From NCBI GenBank assembly GCA_938007935.1, contig CALLMD010000009.1, positions 1 through 64,000 on the forward strand: a stretch of DNA of 64,000 bases, read 5' to 3'. This document shows, in pieces, positions 31,244 to 41,603 of this stretch. This DNA is from an uncultured Hellea sp. (lineage in GTDB: Bacteria; Pseudomonadota; Alphaproteobacteria; Caulobacterales; Maricaulaceae). Position 1 is the stretch's first letter; the number at the start of each line of letters is the position of its first letter. Under the pieces are notes generated by a model that worked only from the letters and a program-made list of their open reading frames with translations, was not told where the DNA came from and searched no databases. The position numbers and the translations under genes were made by a program.

Positions 31244-32650
31244 TTATTTTTGATCACCCGGCCAGATATTATTCCACCAATCACTTTTCGGTTTTTCTGG
31301 AAATTCAGAAAAGAATCCCCCCTTACCTGATGCCTTAATCTTTTGACGAATATAGCTTGTTTCCCAATTTGTTAGATTTGCAAGTGTATTAATCTCTTTG
31401 TTTTTACGTTGATTCACCTGCTTGCGATAGGCATCTGCTTCTGGGCAATCCATTTGACCTTCATAGGCATGACGTAATATGTAACGGCCTTGAAAGTTTT
31501 TCTTATCACCCGTGGTTTTAAATTTTAAATCTTCGGGAAAACTTTGCGCATCATATCGCACATGTAACCGTGTCACATATACATTTTTAGCCATAGGCAT
31601 AGGACGGCGCATTTTAGGCCTCATCGGCATGGGTTGGTCATCCCGGCCTTCATTGAGCCAAAATACACCGAGTTCTTGAAGCTGATCATTGGATAGTGGG
31701 TCGGCAGCACAAGGGTCACACCAATTCATATCCCATGCATATTCCATAAAGACCCCGTGTCCGCCCTCACGGTTAGCTGCTGTTTTGTACATATCCTTAT
31801 AGAAATCACCAAAATCATCTTTGATGAATATTGGTAGCTCTTTATCAGATGGTATTATTTGGGTGCGATAATTTGTTGTTTCGACTTTCCCGTTTTTAGT
31901 CAGGGTATAAACAAATAAGTCCTGACTACCTTTGGCATTTACGGTTCCCAGACGAATGGGGAGCATAAATTTAGGGCTTTCATAGGCCACTGCGATTGGA
32001 CGTAACATTTCGCCGCCCTGCTTAGCTTTTTCTTCAAGGTTCACCTTAGCAACAAAGAATTTCATATCTTGCTTGATATAGCTCCCAAGGGTCTTGCGCG
32101 CTTTGGGCGGGACTTTATAACCGCTTTTTTCAAGCCATATTTGCAAGCCATCACTTTCTTCGGCTGACAGGATCAAGATGTCGTACTCTCCGACAGAGAA
32201 GCTCTCTTCGATTGTTACGCCTAGACTTTCCGCATCTTCCATCATTGCTACGGGAGCTTGAGGCCCGCCCGCACTCATTGACCTCATCATCATTTCTTTA
32301 CGGTAACGCCGTTCACATGGGTTTTCGTCGAAATACTCAACCAAACGCGGCGCTGTATAAGCATCAAGATGATCAAGTAAGGCTGGATCAGAGATATGAA
32401 CCTGCTCTTTTGTGATGACTGTTGGCACAGGAATAACCATGGCAAATTCTGTCGGGTCACCAATATAGTCATTGGCCATTGTAATAACCGTGCGGTCGCC
32501 ATCTCGCACTAGCGCGACTTTGGAGCTTTGATTAAATAGCTCTGTATCTGCTTTAGCGACATAAAAACCACAAAAAGCAGATGCGGATGGCGCTGTGGCA
32601 AGCGCTGCTATCGCAATAGTGCTACTCAGCAGGTATTTGAACTGTTTCAT
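31244..32650 (-). CDS. DUF2330 domain-containing exported protein
   Basis: A 468-residue protein with a signal peptide ending at SASA followed by FCGFYVAKAD, the typical start of DUF2330 proteins. It contains several conserved Cys (FCGFY, CERRY, NWCDPCAADPL, MDCPEAD), likely disulfides in the periplasm. I chose the ATG at 32650, which has GGAG upstream, over one 12 bases earlier. It overlaps the RnfD-like gene by 29 bases. The function of the family is not known; linkage to RnfD-like membrane proteins suggests a redox or envelope role, as inference. Confidence 0.8.
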   Translation of the reverse strand: MKQFKYLLSSTIAIAALATAPSASAFCGFYVAKADTELFNQSSKVALVRDGDRTVITMANDYIGDPTEFAMVIPVPTVITKEQVHISDPALLDHLDAYTAPRLVEYFDENPCERRYRKEMMMRSMSAGGPQAPVAMMEDAESLGVTIEESFSVGEYDILILSAEESDGLQIWLEKSGYKVPPKARKTLGSYIKQDMKFFVAKVNLEEKAKQGGEMLRPIAVAYESPKFMLPIRLGTVNAKGSQDLFVYTLTKNGKVETTNYRTQIIPSDKELPIFIKDDFGDFYKDMYKTAANREGGHGVFMEYAWDMNWCDPCAADPLSNDQLQELGVFWLNEGRDDQPMPMRPKMRRPMPMAKNVYVTRLHVRYDAQSFPEDLKFKTTGDKKNFQGRYILRHAYEGQMDCPEADAYRKQVNQRKNKEINTLANLTNWETSYIRQKIKASGKGGFFSEFPEKPKSDWWNNIWPGDQK

Positions 32651-33503
32651 TGGAAACTCCATTAGGTGAAAGTGAGAATTTGGGCCATTGATAACGACCT
32701 GACGGGAAAAATCTGTCTATAAGTGGAACGAGCGGGGCTGTGATAATCAGCGCAAGTATAATACCCGCTGCGTTATAAAAAGCGAATTGAATGCTAAAGC
32801 CTAGCGCGGCGACTATCATAGCATAAAGCACACGCCCTAACCTTGCGTCGGGCGTTGTCTTAGGGTCCGAAATCATAAAGAAGGCAAAGATGAGCAAGGC
32901 TCCGCTTTGTAATTGATGTACGGGTATCGTAAGTGGATCGCCGAGCCATATTGCGCGCCCAAATAATAAAGCGGCATAGCTCACTAGCAGCGTCAGGCTC
33001 ACATCCCACCGTTTGGCTTTGCCTGTCACAATGCCGCCCATTCCGAGCAGGAAGAGTGCAAATATAGGCGCTGTTCCCCACTGCCCCGGTGAAATCCAAG
33101 CACCCGTAAAGAGCAGCGATAAAATAACGAGGCCAAAATTTGCGGGATTGAAAATATGTTTACCACGCCAGCGGAGAATATATTTAGATCCAATGGCCAA
33201 AACACCTGCGGCGATGGACAGCGTTACCGAACCTGTTCGCAATAAAAGCGTCAGAGAGAGCGCCGATATGAGCGGGCTACGGGCATCAAATTTTCGGCCA
33301 ATTAATCTATCCGCAAATGCTTGTGTCCCTAACGTCGAGCCCACACAGGCCACGACATGCCACCACGGCAATTGAAACGCGAAATGAAAGGTTCCAAGCA
33401 GGATAAGCGACGATAAAACGATAATTTGGTAATGACGCGGGTCAGCCAAAAGCGCGCGTAAAAAAACGCCTCGCCCCTGCATATATTGGGGAATTCCCGC
33501 CAT
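32622..33503 (-). CDS. RnfD/NqrB-like membrane protein
   Basis: A 293-residue membrane protein with 8 to 10 hydrophobic helices and motifs of the RnfD/NqrB family (KYILRWRGKHIFNPANFGLV, PGQWGTAPIFALFLLGMGG, FFMISDPKTTPDARLGRVLYAMIVA). In complete complexes SDPKT(T) carries the covalently bound flavin; the last Thr of SDPKTTP is the probable FMN site. No other rnf or nqr genes are nearby, so this is a stand-alone member paired with a DUF2330 protein. It may pass electrons across the inner membrane to periplasmic targets. Confidence 0.75.
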   Translation of the reverse strand: MAGIPQYMQGRGVFLRALLADPRHYQIIVLSSLILLGTFHFAFQLPWWHVVACVGSTLGTQAFADRLIGRKFDARSPLISALSLTLLLRTGSVTLSIAAGVLAIGSKYILRWRGKHIFNPANFGLVILSLLFTGAWISPGQWGTAPIFALFLLGMGGIVTGKAKRWDVSLTLLVSYAALLFGRAIWLGDPLTIPVHQLQSGALLIFAFFMISDPKTTPDARLGRVLYAMIVAALGFSIQFAFYNAAGIILALIITAPLVPLIDRFFPSGRYQWPKFSLSPNGVSNETVQIPAE

Positions 33504-33636
33504 GTCTTCACCTTTGCAATTAAATCATCATAACATGAGAACAATGCGGCGCAATCATGGCACGCATATCAAACTCATAACTATAAGACGTATGTCGAAG
33601 TGAAATCCTTGGAAGAATCTTCAGTATTATTACGAC

Positions 33637-34137
33637 CTAGAACGGAATTTCATCATCCAGATCGAAGTTTTCAGTCGGGCCTTCTTGCGTAGAGGCTGAT
33701 CTTGAATGACCTTGATTACCATAGGCCACGCTATCTTGATTGTAGCCGCCGCCTCCGCCCATGCGCGACCCACCACCTTCACTATTGCGGCCATCAAGCA
33801 TAGTCAGATTACCACCATAGCCTTGGAGTACAACTTCGGTGGTATATTTGTCATTGCCGTCACGGTCCGTCCACTTACGCGTTTGCAGCTTACCTTCAAT
33901 GTAGAGCTTTGATCCTTTTTTGATATATTTCTCGACAATATTGACGAGACCATCATTAAAAATTGCAACGCGGTGCCATTCCGTTTTCTCTTTGCGCTCA
34001 CCCGATTGCTTATCGCGCCAGTTCTCAGACGTGGCCAAGGAAAAGTTAGCGACCTTACCACCATTGTTAAAACTACGGATTTCGGGGTCATTGCCCACAT
34101 TACCGACTAAGATAACTTTATTTACGGACCCAGCCAT
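33637..34137 (-). CDS. ssb: Single-stranded DNA-binding protein
   Basis: A 166-residue SSB. The OB-fold (residues 1-110) has VNKVILVGNVGNDPEIR, ANFSLATSENWRDK and GSKLYIEGKLQTRKW; a Gly-rich linker with GGGGYN follows, and the tail DLDDEIPF is the protein-interaction tip. It coats single-stranded DNA in replication and repair. The start has AGAGGTGA upstream. It is divergent from uvrA with a LexA-type box in between, the usual alphaproteobacterial layout. Confidence 0.96.
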   Translation of the reverse strand: MAGSVNKVILVGNVGNDPEIRSFNNGGKVANFSLATSENWRDKQSGERKEKTEWHRVAIFNDGLVNIVEKYIKKGSKLYIEGKLQTRKWTDRDGNDKYTTEVVLQGYGGNLTMLDGRNSEGGGSRMGGGGGYNQDSVAYGNQGHSRSASTQEGPTENFDLDDEIPF

Positions 34138-34157
34138 AATTCACCTCTGACCATTTG

Positions 34158-34172
34158 TTCTTTTTTTGTTCT
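34158..34172. promoter_or_regulatory. LexA (SOS) box between ssb and uvrA
   Basis: GTTC-TTTTTTT-GTTC at 34158-34172 is an exact match to the alphaproteobacterial LexA operator, GTTC-N7-GTTC. It lies 21 bases upstream of ssb and about 125 bases upstream of uvrA, both classical SOS genes. LexA repression of one or both is expected. Confidence 0.85.
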
Positions 34173-34295
34173 ATACGACTCACAACAAATATGCAAGTAC
34201 ATGAACCACCTCTATTGTTTTGAGGTTTTAAGCCGCTTAAGTCCATCTCTGGCGGCATGAAAGCCGTATATTGTCCACAACCTTGTAAGGGTCAC

Positions 34296-37130
34296 ATGTC
34301 CAGCCTTAAGTCTATCCAAGTTCGCGGCGCGCGTGAGCACAATCTTAAGAACGTCAATATTGACCTGCCGCGTGATAAGCTGATCGTGATCACGGGGCTT
34401 TCTGGCTCTGGAAAGTCATCTCTGGCTTTCGATACCATTTATGCCGAAGGGCAGCGCCGTTATGTCGAGAGCCTCTCGGCCTATGCGCGGCAATTCCTGG
34501 AACTCCAGGGCAAACCCGATGTCGATAGCATTGAAGGCCTCTCGCCCGCCATTTCAATAGAGCAAAAGACAACATCTAAAAACCCCCGCTCCACAGTAGG
34601 CACTGTGACAGAGATATATGACTACATGCGCCTGCTTTGGGCGCGTGTTGGTATTCCCTACTCCCCAGCGACAGGCCTGCCCATTACGAGCCAAACGGTA
34701 AGCCAGATGGTTGACCGCGTCATGACTATCCCAAAGGATACTAAGCTCTATATCCTCGCCCCCATTGTGCGCGGGCGTAAAGGTGAATACCGCAAAGAGC
34801 TGGCCCAGCTGATGAAAGACGGATTTCAGCGGGCCAAAATTGACGGTGAGTTTTACCGTATTGAAGACGCGCCAGAGCTGGATAAGAAATTCAAACATGA
34901 CATTGATGTCGTTGTTGACCGCGTTGTCGTGCGCGAAGGCCTAGAAACCCGCCTCGCCGACAGCCTTGAAACCGCCCTGCGTCTCGCTGATGGCCTTGCT
35001 GTTGCAGAGCAAGCCGATGCCCCCGAAGAACGCATGCTTTTTTCAGAGAAATTCGCCTGCCCTGTCTCTGGCTTTACCATTTCGGAAATCGAGCCGCGTC
35101 TCTTTTCGTTCAACAGCCCACATGGTGCCTGTCCCGTCTGTGACGGCCTTGGCAAAGAACTGAAATTCGATCCCGGCATGGTCATCCCAGATGATACCAA
35201 ATCCATAGCAGGCGGCGCGATTGCCGCTTGGCCGAATAAAACCAGCGGCCTTTATATGCAAACAATCGAGGCCCTCTCCAAACATTACGGCTTTAATACG
35301 GATAAACCGTTTAAATCCCTCGCAGAGGGCGCAAAAGATGTTGTACTTTACGGCACCAAAGGCGCGAAGATTAAATTCGTCTATGAAGATGATGGCCGCC
35401 GCTATGAAACCACCAAACCCTTTGAAGGCGTTATCCCGAACCTAGAGCGCCGCTACCGCGAAACCGAATCCACATGGATGCGTGAAGAGCTCGGTAAATA
35501 TATGTCCGATGCGCAATGCGAGACTTGTCACGGTAAACGCCTGAAACCCGAAGCGCTTTGCGTGCGTGTGGGTGATATGGATATTTCAGTCACAGGCGAA
35601 ATGTCGATCAAAGACGCCGTTGACCGCTTTGAGCAGCTCGGCAAAGAACTCAACAAACAGCAAATGGAAATCGCGGAGCGTATCCTAAAGGAAATTCGCG
35701 ACCGCCTAACATTCCTCAATTCTGTCGGCCTTGATTACCTCACCCTTGGCCGCGGCTCTGGTTCGCTCTCTGGCGGGGAATCGCAACGCATCCGACTTGC
35801 TTCTCAAATTGGCTCTGGCTTGACGGGCGTTCTCTATGTGCTGGATGAACCCTCTATTGGTCTGCATCAACGTGACAATGCGCGCCTCTTGGAAACGCTG
35901 CAAAATCTGCGCGACCTTGGCAACACCGTCCTTGTCGTCGAGCATGATGAAGATGCTATCTTAACCGCAGACTATGTTGTCGATATGGGCCCGTTGGCTG
36001 GCGTCAATGGCGGGGAAGTGGTGGCTGAAGGCACGCCCGCAAAAATCAAGAAGTCCAAAAGCCTGACGGGACAATACCTCTCGGGCAAAAAAGAAATCTC
36101 TATCCCCAAAGAGCGCCGCAAGCCATCTGGTAAAAAAATCACCGTCAAAGGCGCGCGCGGCAATAACCTACAAAATGTAACTGCAGAATTTCCTATAGGT
36201 CTTATGACCTGCGTGACGGGCGTATCAGGCGGGGGGAAATCTACCCTCACCGTCGAAACCCTTTACAAGGCGACGGCGCGCCGCCTGAATAAATCAACCA
36301 TACAGCCCATGCCCCATGATGATGTTGAAGGGCTAGAGCATCTAGATAAAATTATTCAAATCGACCAAAGCCCGATTGGGCGCACGCCGCGATCCAACCC
36401 CGCCACCTATACGGGCGCCTTTACCCCTATCCGCGATTGGTACGCAGGACTACCCGAAGCCAAAACGCGCGGCTATAAGCCGGGCCGTTTTAGTTTCAAC
36501 GTCAAAGGCGGACGCTGCGAAGCCTGCCAAGGCGGCGGCGTTATCAAGATTGAAATGCACTTCCTGCCTGATGTCTATGTCACATGTGATGTCTGCAAAG
36601 GCGCGCGTTATAACCGCGAAACATTGCAGATTAAATTCAAAGGCAAATCAATCGCCGATGTCCTTAATATGACCATTGATGAAGCGGCAGATTTTTTCAA
36701 AGCCGTGCCGAGCATTCGCGATAAGATGGTTACGCTACAACGCGTCGGCCTGACCTATCTAAAAGTCGGGCAACAAGCCACAACGCTTTCTGGCGGCGAA
36801 GCGCAGCGGGTCAAGCTTGCTAAAGAGCTCGCCAAACGCGCCACGGGCCGCACGCTCTACATTCTGGATGAACCCACAACAGGCCTACATTTCGAAGACG
36901 TCAATAAGCTCCTCACCGTGCTAAATGAACTCGTCGAAAGCGGAAACACAATGGTCATCATCGAGCATAATCTCGACGTCATAAAAACCGCAGACTGGAT
37001 CATAGACCTCGGCCCAGAAGGCGGTGACGGCGGCGGCGAAATCGTTGCAATCGGCACACCAGAGAAAGTCGCGAAAGAAAAGCGCAGCTGGACAGGTAAA
37101 TATCTAAAGCCGATGTTGGCGCGGGGATAG
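34296..37130 (+). CDS. uvrA: Excinuclease ABC subunit A
   Basis: A 944-residue nucleotide-excision-repair ATPase from the start at 34296 (AAGGG 5 bases upstream; an earlier ATG at 34257 gives an unusual N-terminus). Two ABC cassettes are present: GLSGSGKSS near residue 32 with signature SGGESQRI near 490, and GVSGGGKST near 645 with [10 protein letters not shown] near 830. Zinc-finger pairs CPVC near 268 and CxxC in CEACQGGG / CDVCKGARY near 745-770 recognise lesions. It scans DNA for bulky damage with UvrB. Confidence 0.97.
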   Translation: MSSLKSIQVRGAREHNLKNVNIDLPRDKLIVITGLSGSGKSSLAFDTIYAEGQRRYVESLSAYARQFLELQGKPDVDSIEGLSPAISIEQKTTSKNPRSTVGTVTEIYDYMRLLWARVGIPYSPATGLPITSQTVSQMVDRVMTIPKDTKLYILAPIVRGRKGEYRKELAQLMKDGFQRAKIDGEFYRIEDAPELDKKFKHDIDVVVDRVVVREGLETRLADSLETALRLADGLAVAEQADAPEERMLFSEKFACPVSGFTISEIEPRLFSFNSPHGACPVCDGLGKELKFDPGMVIPDDTKSIAGGAIAAWPNKTSGLYMQTIEALSKHYGFNTDKPFKSLAEGAKDVVLYGTKGAKIKFVYEDDGRRYETTKPFEGVIPNLERRYRETESTWMREELGKYMSDAQCETCHGKRLKPEALCVRVGDMDISVTGEMSIKDAVDRFEQLGKELNKQQMEIAERILKEIRDRLTFLNSVGLDYLTLGRGSGSLSGGESQRIRLASQIGSGLTGVLYVLDEPSIGLHQRDNARLLETLQNLRDLGNTVLVVEHDEDAILTADYVVDMGPLAGVNGGEVVAEGTPAKIKKSKSLTGQYLSGKKEISIPKERRKPSGKKITVKGARGNNLQNVTAEFPIGLMTCVTGVSGGGKSTLTVETLYKATARRLNKSTIQPMPHDDVEGLEHLDKIIQIDQSPIGRTPRSNPATYTGAFTPIRDWYAGLPEAKTRGYKPGRFSFNVKGGRCEACQGGGVIKIEMHFLPDVYVTCDVCKGARYNRETLQIKFKGKSIADVLNMTIDEAADFFKAVPSIRDKMVTLQRVGLTYLKVGQQATTLSGGEAQRVKLAKELAKRATGRTLYILDEPTTGLHFEDVNKLLTVLNELVESGNTMVIIEHNLDVIKTADWIIDLGPEGGDGGGEIVAIGTPEKVAKEKRSWTGKYLKPMLARG

Positions 37131-37244
37131 TTGAGTTTTGCTTTGACGATGCCACAAGATCAGAGGCAATAAACGCCCAGAACTTAGACCCGAAAGCGGG
37201 CGTTCCAGTTGCTAAAATTTAATGTCTCTATATCGTACCTTACT

Positions 37245-37712
37245 ATGATTAAGGACAAACTTTACATTAGCCTTTATGACAATGATGGCCTGCTTGTTCT
37301 TTCTGAAAAGGGGGCCCCTCTGGGGAGCTTAATAATAGCGGAGTGGCTACATTGTGAATTGGGGTGGGGCGAGTACATAAATAAACTTTTGTCTGATGCG
37401 CTTAACCCTAATGATAACGAATGTCGATATGGAGCAAACGTATATGGTTGGGAGATAATTGCTGGCGAATACGTTGTTATTTATAATGCATTTAATGATA
37501 GAATTGATGTTAAGGAATACGTTCTTTTGACATTAGATCAATATGTATCTCTTTTGCGTACTTATATGGCTCAATTAGAGCAGACTAAAAGTAAAATAAA
37601 AGAAGGGGGCGACACGAAACAATACTTCGAAGTTGAATACTTTGCTGAAGGAGCTAGAGCGAAAAAGATTGCACATAAATTATTGAATGTAGACCATGAA
37701 GTCTTTTATTAG
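37245..37712 (+). CDS. Hypothetical protein
   Basis: About 155 residues, acidic, without signal peptide or membrane helix; an upstream TTG (37209) is an alternative start. Sequence such as MIKDKLYISLYDNDGLLVLSEKG and GWGEYINKLLSDAL suggests an alpha/beta cytosolic protein. I do not recognise the family. Base use is AT-rich compared with uvrA next to it, and it stands 200 bases before the left copy of the inverted structured repeat, so it may be accessory DNA. No ribosome binding site stands out. Confidence 0.5.
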   Translation: MIKDKLYISLYDNDGLLVLSEKGAPLGSLIIAEWLHCELGWGEYINKLLSDALNPNDNECRYGANVYGWEIIAGEYVVIYNAFNDRIDVKEYVLLTLDQYVSLLRTYMAQLEQTKSKIKEGGDTKQYFEVEYFAEGARAKKIAHKLLNVDHEVFY

Positions 37713-37912
37713 ATAAACTTTAGAAGAATGCATGTCGGCTTCTGCCTAAATAACGGACCCATCAGCCAGCGGCCTAAAACCGCTCAAACTAGCCGCTAAG
37801 GTGCAATCTTTTTTCGGGAATTATTGTCCGAAAAACCGTCTTGCCGACGCGGCTCTGTAAGAGACGCCCGGTATCCATATCTCATATTTAAATTTATATT
37901 ATAAACTATGAG
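37713..37912. other. Non-coding stretch left of the repeat
   Basis: No gene seen. It contains a hairpin TTTTTCGG...CCGAAAAA near 37810-37838 that could terminate transcription of the preceding hypothetical gene, and a cluster of GC-rich short palindromes. The left repeat copy begins at about 37913. Confidence 0.4.
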
Positions 37913-38530
37913 GAGTGTCCTAGATATAGGCGCCGGGAAAGTCTTGCGACTTGCGACGGTGTGACTAAAGAACTTAATCCTTATTTATACGGTACTATTC
38001 CCGCATTGTTTCAAGCACTTATAAGATAAATACTGAAATTAATCCTCACTAACGGGAAACTGGCCTATATTTCTTGTGTCGTCGGGAAACTATCCTCGAT
38101 GATGTAAGTTTCAGTTGAAGTGCATTTTCTTTTCAAGAAATTGCACGGGATAGGCTAACGCGTAGGTTTGTTGTCAACTGGACGGTGAGACTGAGCAGCT
38201 TGAGTGTCTTTGCTTTGTTCATTTGCGAGATGCAAGTGAGCTTGCAAAAGCACATTACGACCAAGCCTGTGCCGGGTCATTGTAACGTGGAAGCCAGACC
38301 GGCTGGGTCAGGTGGCGACAGCCATCGTACCGCTCAGACTTCGGGATTACCTAGTGCCGTTATTCTAAAATCACTGCCGCGAGAGTTGCCTCTCGTAAAA
38401 CACCTTTTTTTATTTGGTATTCCATCGGGATGCCGCTCTCGCGGACTGTCCATTTTATGGATTGAAGCTTGGATTTTGCGGATTTTTTTAAAATCCGACT
38501 CTTATGACAGGGTAAAACCGTCTTGATTTT
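37913..38530 (+). repeat. Left copy of a 620-bp inverted, structured repeat
   Basis: This stretch is present again, inverted, at 49312-49935. The copies share GAGTGTCCTA at the outer edge and GACAGGGTAAAAC at the inner edge. Positions about 38080-38270 are nearly identical between copies. The distal part differs in sequence but keeps hairpins at 38311-38326, 38379-38396, 38416-38434 and 38479-38497. No open frame here matches between copies, so it is read as a structured RNA or mobile RNA-like element. It ends 22 bases from the stop codon of the convergent Nramp-like gene. I cannot assign it to a known family. Confidence 0.8.
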
Positions 38531-38551
38531 ACTAACTTCGCGGCTGGAAGA

Positions 38552-39820
38552 TTAGTTAGCAAAAACTAATTGCCATACACCTTTAAGCGCGATGAATGAG
38601 GTAAAGAGTGAGAACAGCAATATGGCCATTAAGATAATATTGGCGAGCGCCTTATTCTTATGCTCTCCCATTAAATCTTTGCGGTTCGCGAGATAAAAAA
38701 TACAGGCCACGGTGAGCGGTAATATAACCGCGTTGAACGCTTGCGAGACAATCATCACCAAAACAGGGCGCGCCCCAAAGAGCGGAACGACGAGACCAAG
38801 CAAGCTAATGATAAAAACCATGATGCGATATTTGGGCAGGGTCATATTGCGCTCGGTTTCATTATAATCACAAAGCAGCCAAGGCAGCATAAGCACATTC
38901 GGAAATTGCGAAGACACGCCCGCGGCGATAATACCCGTTGCAAAAAGCGCCGTAGCCAAAGGCCCTGCAAGTGGTTCTAAAAGAGAAATCATTTGCGAGG
39001 CTTTGGATAGTCCCAATCCCTCGGCATGAAGCGTACCCGCTGCCGCCGCCATAATCGAGGCGCTGATAATAAACATCATGCCGACAGCGAAAAGAGCGTC
39101 ATTGCGCTGTGTGCGTTCGTCTTTGAGTGTCCACCCTGCCTCTTTGACCAGTGTTGTTCGGATAATAAAAAGACCAGAAAAAACCGTTGTTCCAACCATG
39201 GACGCAATCACCAATAAAGGCCCTGCCCCAGCTTTGGCTTCAATTTGGGGAACGCTGGGAACCACACCTTTGATAATCTCGAGAGGCGGAGGCATCATAA
39301 TGAAAAAATTAATTAAAAAACACGCTGACATAACGGCGACGATCACGGCAAGGCTACGTTCAAAAAACTCAGTTTTCCCATTCCAGAATATAAAAAAGAC
39401 CAGTGCCGAGAAGAAGGCTGCGAACCAGATTGGCGCTATGCCGCCCTCAATCATCGTCTTGGACCATTCGTAGCAAATATCGGATACGATGCCCATGACG
39501 CCCATAACGCTTCCAGCCACACCGAGCGTCAGAGCTGCAATAAAATACATGCCCATAGCCGGATGGATATGTTTCTTAAAGGCTTGCAGCGCCGTTTCGC
39601 CCGTTACTAAAGTATAACGGCCATAAAGGTTGATCATGAAAAATGTACAAAGGCAGGAGGCAATAATCGTCCAAAGAAGTGTCATGCCATATTCAGCGCC
39701 AGCTTTGGCCATAGCTGTGACGCTGCCCGTTCCCAAATTAAACCCGAGCAAAAATATCCCCGGCAAGAACAGCGCTAAGGCTTTTGCAAATTTACTTTTG
39801 GGTGTCGCCTCAATGCTCAT
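38552..39820 (-). CDS. Nramp-fold transporter without canonical metal-site motifs
   Basis: A 422-residue integral-membrane protein with about 11 helices of the Nramp (SLC11, LeuT-like) family. In the first helix, the metal-binding DPGN is replaced by GFNLGTGS (residues 26-33). In the sixth helix, MPH is replaced by GTTVFSGLFIIRTTL (210-224). The residues that bind Mn or Fe are therefore missing, so transport of divalent metal is doubtful. It starts 10 bases after the uxuA stop, which implies one transcript; a hexuronate, sugar acid or other substrate is a reasonable guess. Confidence 0.8.
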   Translation of the reverse strand: MSIEATPKSKFAKALALFLPGIFLLGFNLGTGSVTAMAKAGAEYGMTLLWTIIASCLCTFFMINLYGRYTLVTGETALQAFKKHIHPAMGMYFIAALTLGVAGSVMGVMGIVSDICYEWSKTMIEGGIAPIWFAAFFSALVFFIFWNGKTEFFERSLAVIVAVMSACFLINFFIMMPPPLEIIKGVVPSVPQIEAKAGAGPLLVIASMVGTTVFSGLFIIRTTLVKEAGWTLKDERTQRNDALFAVGMMFIISASIMAAAAGTLHAEGLGLSKASQMISLLEPLAGPLATALFATGIIAAGVSSQFPNVLMLPWLLCDYNETERNMTLPKYRIMVFIISLLGLVVPLFGARPVLVMIVSQAFNAVILPLTVACIFYLANRKDLMGEHKNKALANIILMAILLFSLFTSFIALKGVWQLVFAN

Positions 39821-39830
39821 ATTAATATCT

Positions 39831-41033
39831 TTATGTTCTGGATAATGCGCGAATGACGCCGCGAACTTCAGCGAGGCCTTTCATGCGCCCAATGGTAGAA
39901 TAGCCGGGATTTACTTGCTTGCCTATATCATCCATCATTTGAAAGCCGTGATCGGGCCGGATAAATATGTCCTCATCGGCTTGCCCTGTCTTAGCCCGCC
40001 TTTTTTCTTCATTGAGCAATTCTTGAATGACAGCGACCATATCAATATCGCTATCGAGATGGCTGGCTTCGAAAAATGAGCGCTGCTCATCCGGGTCACG
40101 GCTCACGCCGCGCAAATGCGAAAAATGAATACGCGGGCCAAATTGGCGCGCCATAGCGGGCAGGTCATTATCTGGGCGGCTGCTATAAGTACCAACACAT
40201 AATGTTATCCCGTTAGACGGGCTGGGCTGAGCCTCAAAGAGAATATCTAAATCATCAGCCGTACAAATGATGCGCGGCAATCCCAGCATATCGCGCGGCG
40301 GATCATCTGGATGTATGGCGAGTTTCACCCCGCATTTTTCCGCCCGTGGCAAGACATGTTCCAGAAAGGAAAATAAGTTTTTGCGCAGCGTTTGCGTATT
40401 GACGTCTTTGTAATTGGCGAGCATCGCCCGAAAATCATCAAGCCCATAGCTCTCCGTCATCTTACCGGGCAGACCTGCAATAATATTTTCCGTCAGCTGC
40501 TCACGCTCTTTGGCGCTCATCGCATTGAAAATATCTTCGGCCTCTGCGATTTCAGCCTCACTATATTCGGCACTGGCATTCTCGCGCTGTAAAATGAAAA
40601 GATCAAATGCCGCGAATTTCTTTTGGTCAAACCGAAGGGCATAGGCCCCGCTGGGAAGTTGATAGTTTAAATCAGTCCGCGTCCAATCAATAACGGGCAT
40701 GAAATTATAACAAATCGTTTTTATTCCGCACTGCGCAAGGTTCTCCATAGATTGCGCCCAGGCCTCGATATATTTTTCATGTCCGGGACGGGCGAGCTTA
40801 ATATCTTCGTGAACGGGTATGCTCTCTACCACTGTCCAGTAAAGTGGAGCTTGATCAGAATTGCCGGCTTCAATCAAATTCTTATGCGCCTTGATAGCTT
40901 CCAGCGGCCAAACCTCGCCTGCAGGAATATGATGAAGGGCGCTGACAATATCCGTCGCGCCGGTTTGTCTAATGTCTGTAATGGTCACTGGATCATCCGG
41001 GCCAAACCATCTCCAAGACTCGCGCATAGTCAT
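39831..41033 (-). CDS. uxuA: Mannonate dehydratase
   Basis: A 400-residue UxuA enzyme, a TIM-barrel dehydratase converting D-mannonate to 2-dehydro-3-deoxy-D-gluconate in hexuronate breakdown. Signature segments are MRESWRWFGPDDPVTI at the start, YNFMPVIDWTRTDL near 112, KLAIHPDDPPRDMLGLPRI near 240 with metal-binding His, HFSHLRGV near 300 and IRPDHGFQMMDDIG near 358. Family members use Mn2+ or Fe2+. It is the first gene of a two-gene unit with the Nramp-like transporter. Other uronate genes (uxuB, uxaC, kdgK) are not in the window. Confidence 0.93.
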   Translation of the reverse strand: MTMRESWRWFGPDDPVTITDIRQTGATDIVSALHHIPAGEVWPLEAIKAHKNLIEAGNSDQAPLYWTVVESIPVHEDIKLARPGHEKYIEAWAQSMENLAQCGIKTICYNFMPVIDWTRTDLNYQLPSGAYALRFDQKKFAAFDLFILQRENASAEYSEAEIAEAEDIFNAMSAKEREQLTENIIAGLPGKMTESYGLDDFRAMLANYKDVNTQTLRKNLFSFLEHVLPRAEKCGVKLAIHPDDPPRDMLGLPRIICTADDLDILFEAQPSPSNGITLCVGTYSSRPDNDLPAMARQFGPRIHFSHLRGVSRDPDEQRSFFEASHLDSDIDMVAVIQELLNEEKRRAKTGQADEDIFIRPDHGFQMMDDIGKQVNPGYSTIGRMKGLAEVRGVIRALSRT

Positions 41034-41084
41034 CCCTTAAAATATAAATACAAAATGACGTTAGCCTTTAAACTTTAAATCCGC

Positions 41085-41135
41085 AAACTATCTCGTGGAC
41101 AGTCCATTTTAAAAATCCGACTCTGATAATAAGTG
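41085..41135 (+). repeat. Short third fragment of the structured repeat
   Basis: This 50-base stretch (CTCGTGGACAGTCCATTTT, then AAAAATCCGACTCTGATAA) matches the 3' end of the left repeat (CTCGCGGACTGTCCATTTT, then AAAATCCGACTCTTATGA) with the intervening hairpin shortened. It lies between uxuA and the DUF1304 gene in the same direction as the left copy. It is probably a truncated third copy or a decayed insertion. Confidence 0.6.
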
Positions 41136-41225
41136 AGAAATAATATTTTGCTTATAGACAGATTGCATGAAAATTCTAATGCGATTTAAATTGAGTTCCG
41201 CTATGGTTATAGAATAGGGTCTGAC

Positions 41226-41603
41226 ATGCATATTATCAGCAAAATCCTAATAGGGCTAAACGCACTTATTCATATCTGTATTGTTGTATTGGAAATGTTT
41301 CTTTGGGAAAGCCGCGGACCGAAAGTCTTTAGCAATTTTCCGGCCGAGTTATTCCCTCCAACTAAAGCTATGGCGGCCAATCAAGGGCTCTATAATGGCT
41401 TCCTTGTCGCAGGTCTTCTTTGGGCGCTTTTCTTCATTAAAGACATATAATGGCAACGCAAAGTCGCCGCCTTTTTCCTTGTATGTATTGCCATTGCGGG
41501 TCTTTACGGCGCTGCGACCGTTTCTACCTCCATTCTTTACATCCAAACCGTTCCAGCAACGCTCGCCCTCATCAGTCTTTATCTGCTAAAATCTAAGGCC
41601 TAG
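41226..41603 (+). pseudogene. DUF1304 family membrane protein broken by an in-frame stop
   Basis: The first 74 codons encode a DUF1304-type membrane protein (MHIISKILIGLNALIHI, VLEMFLWESRGPKVF, NQGLYNGFLVAGL). A TAA at 41448-41450 interrupts it. The same frame then continues for 50 more codons to a TAG at 41601 with the expected third and fourth helices (AAFFLVCIAIAGLYGAATV, TVPATLALISLYLL). Total length 125 codons matches the family, about 120. Either a recent nonsense mutation or a sequencing error; the frame itself is intact. Confidence 0.75.
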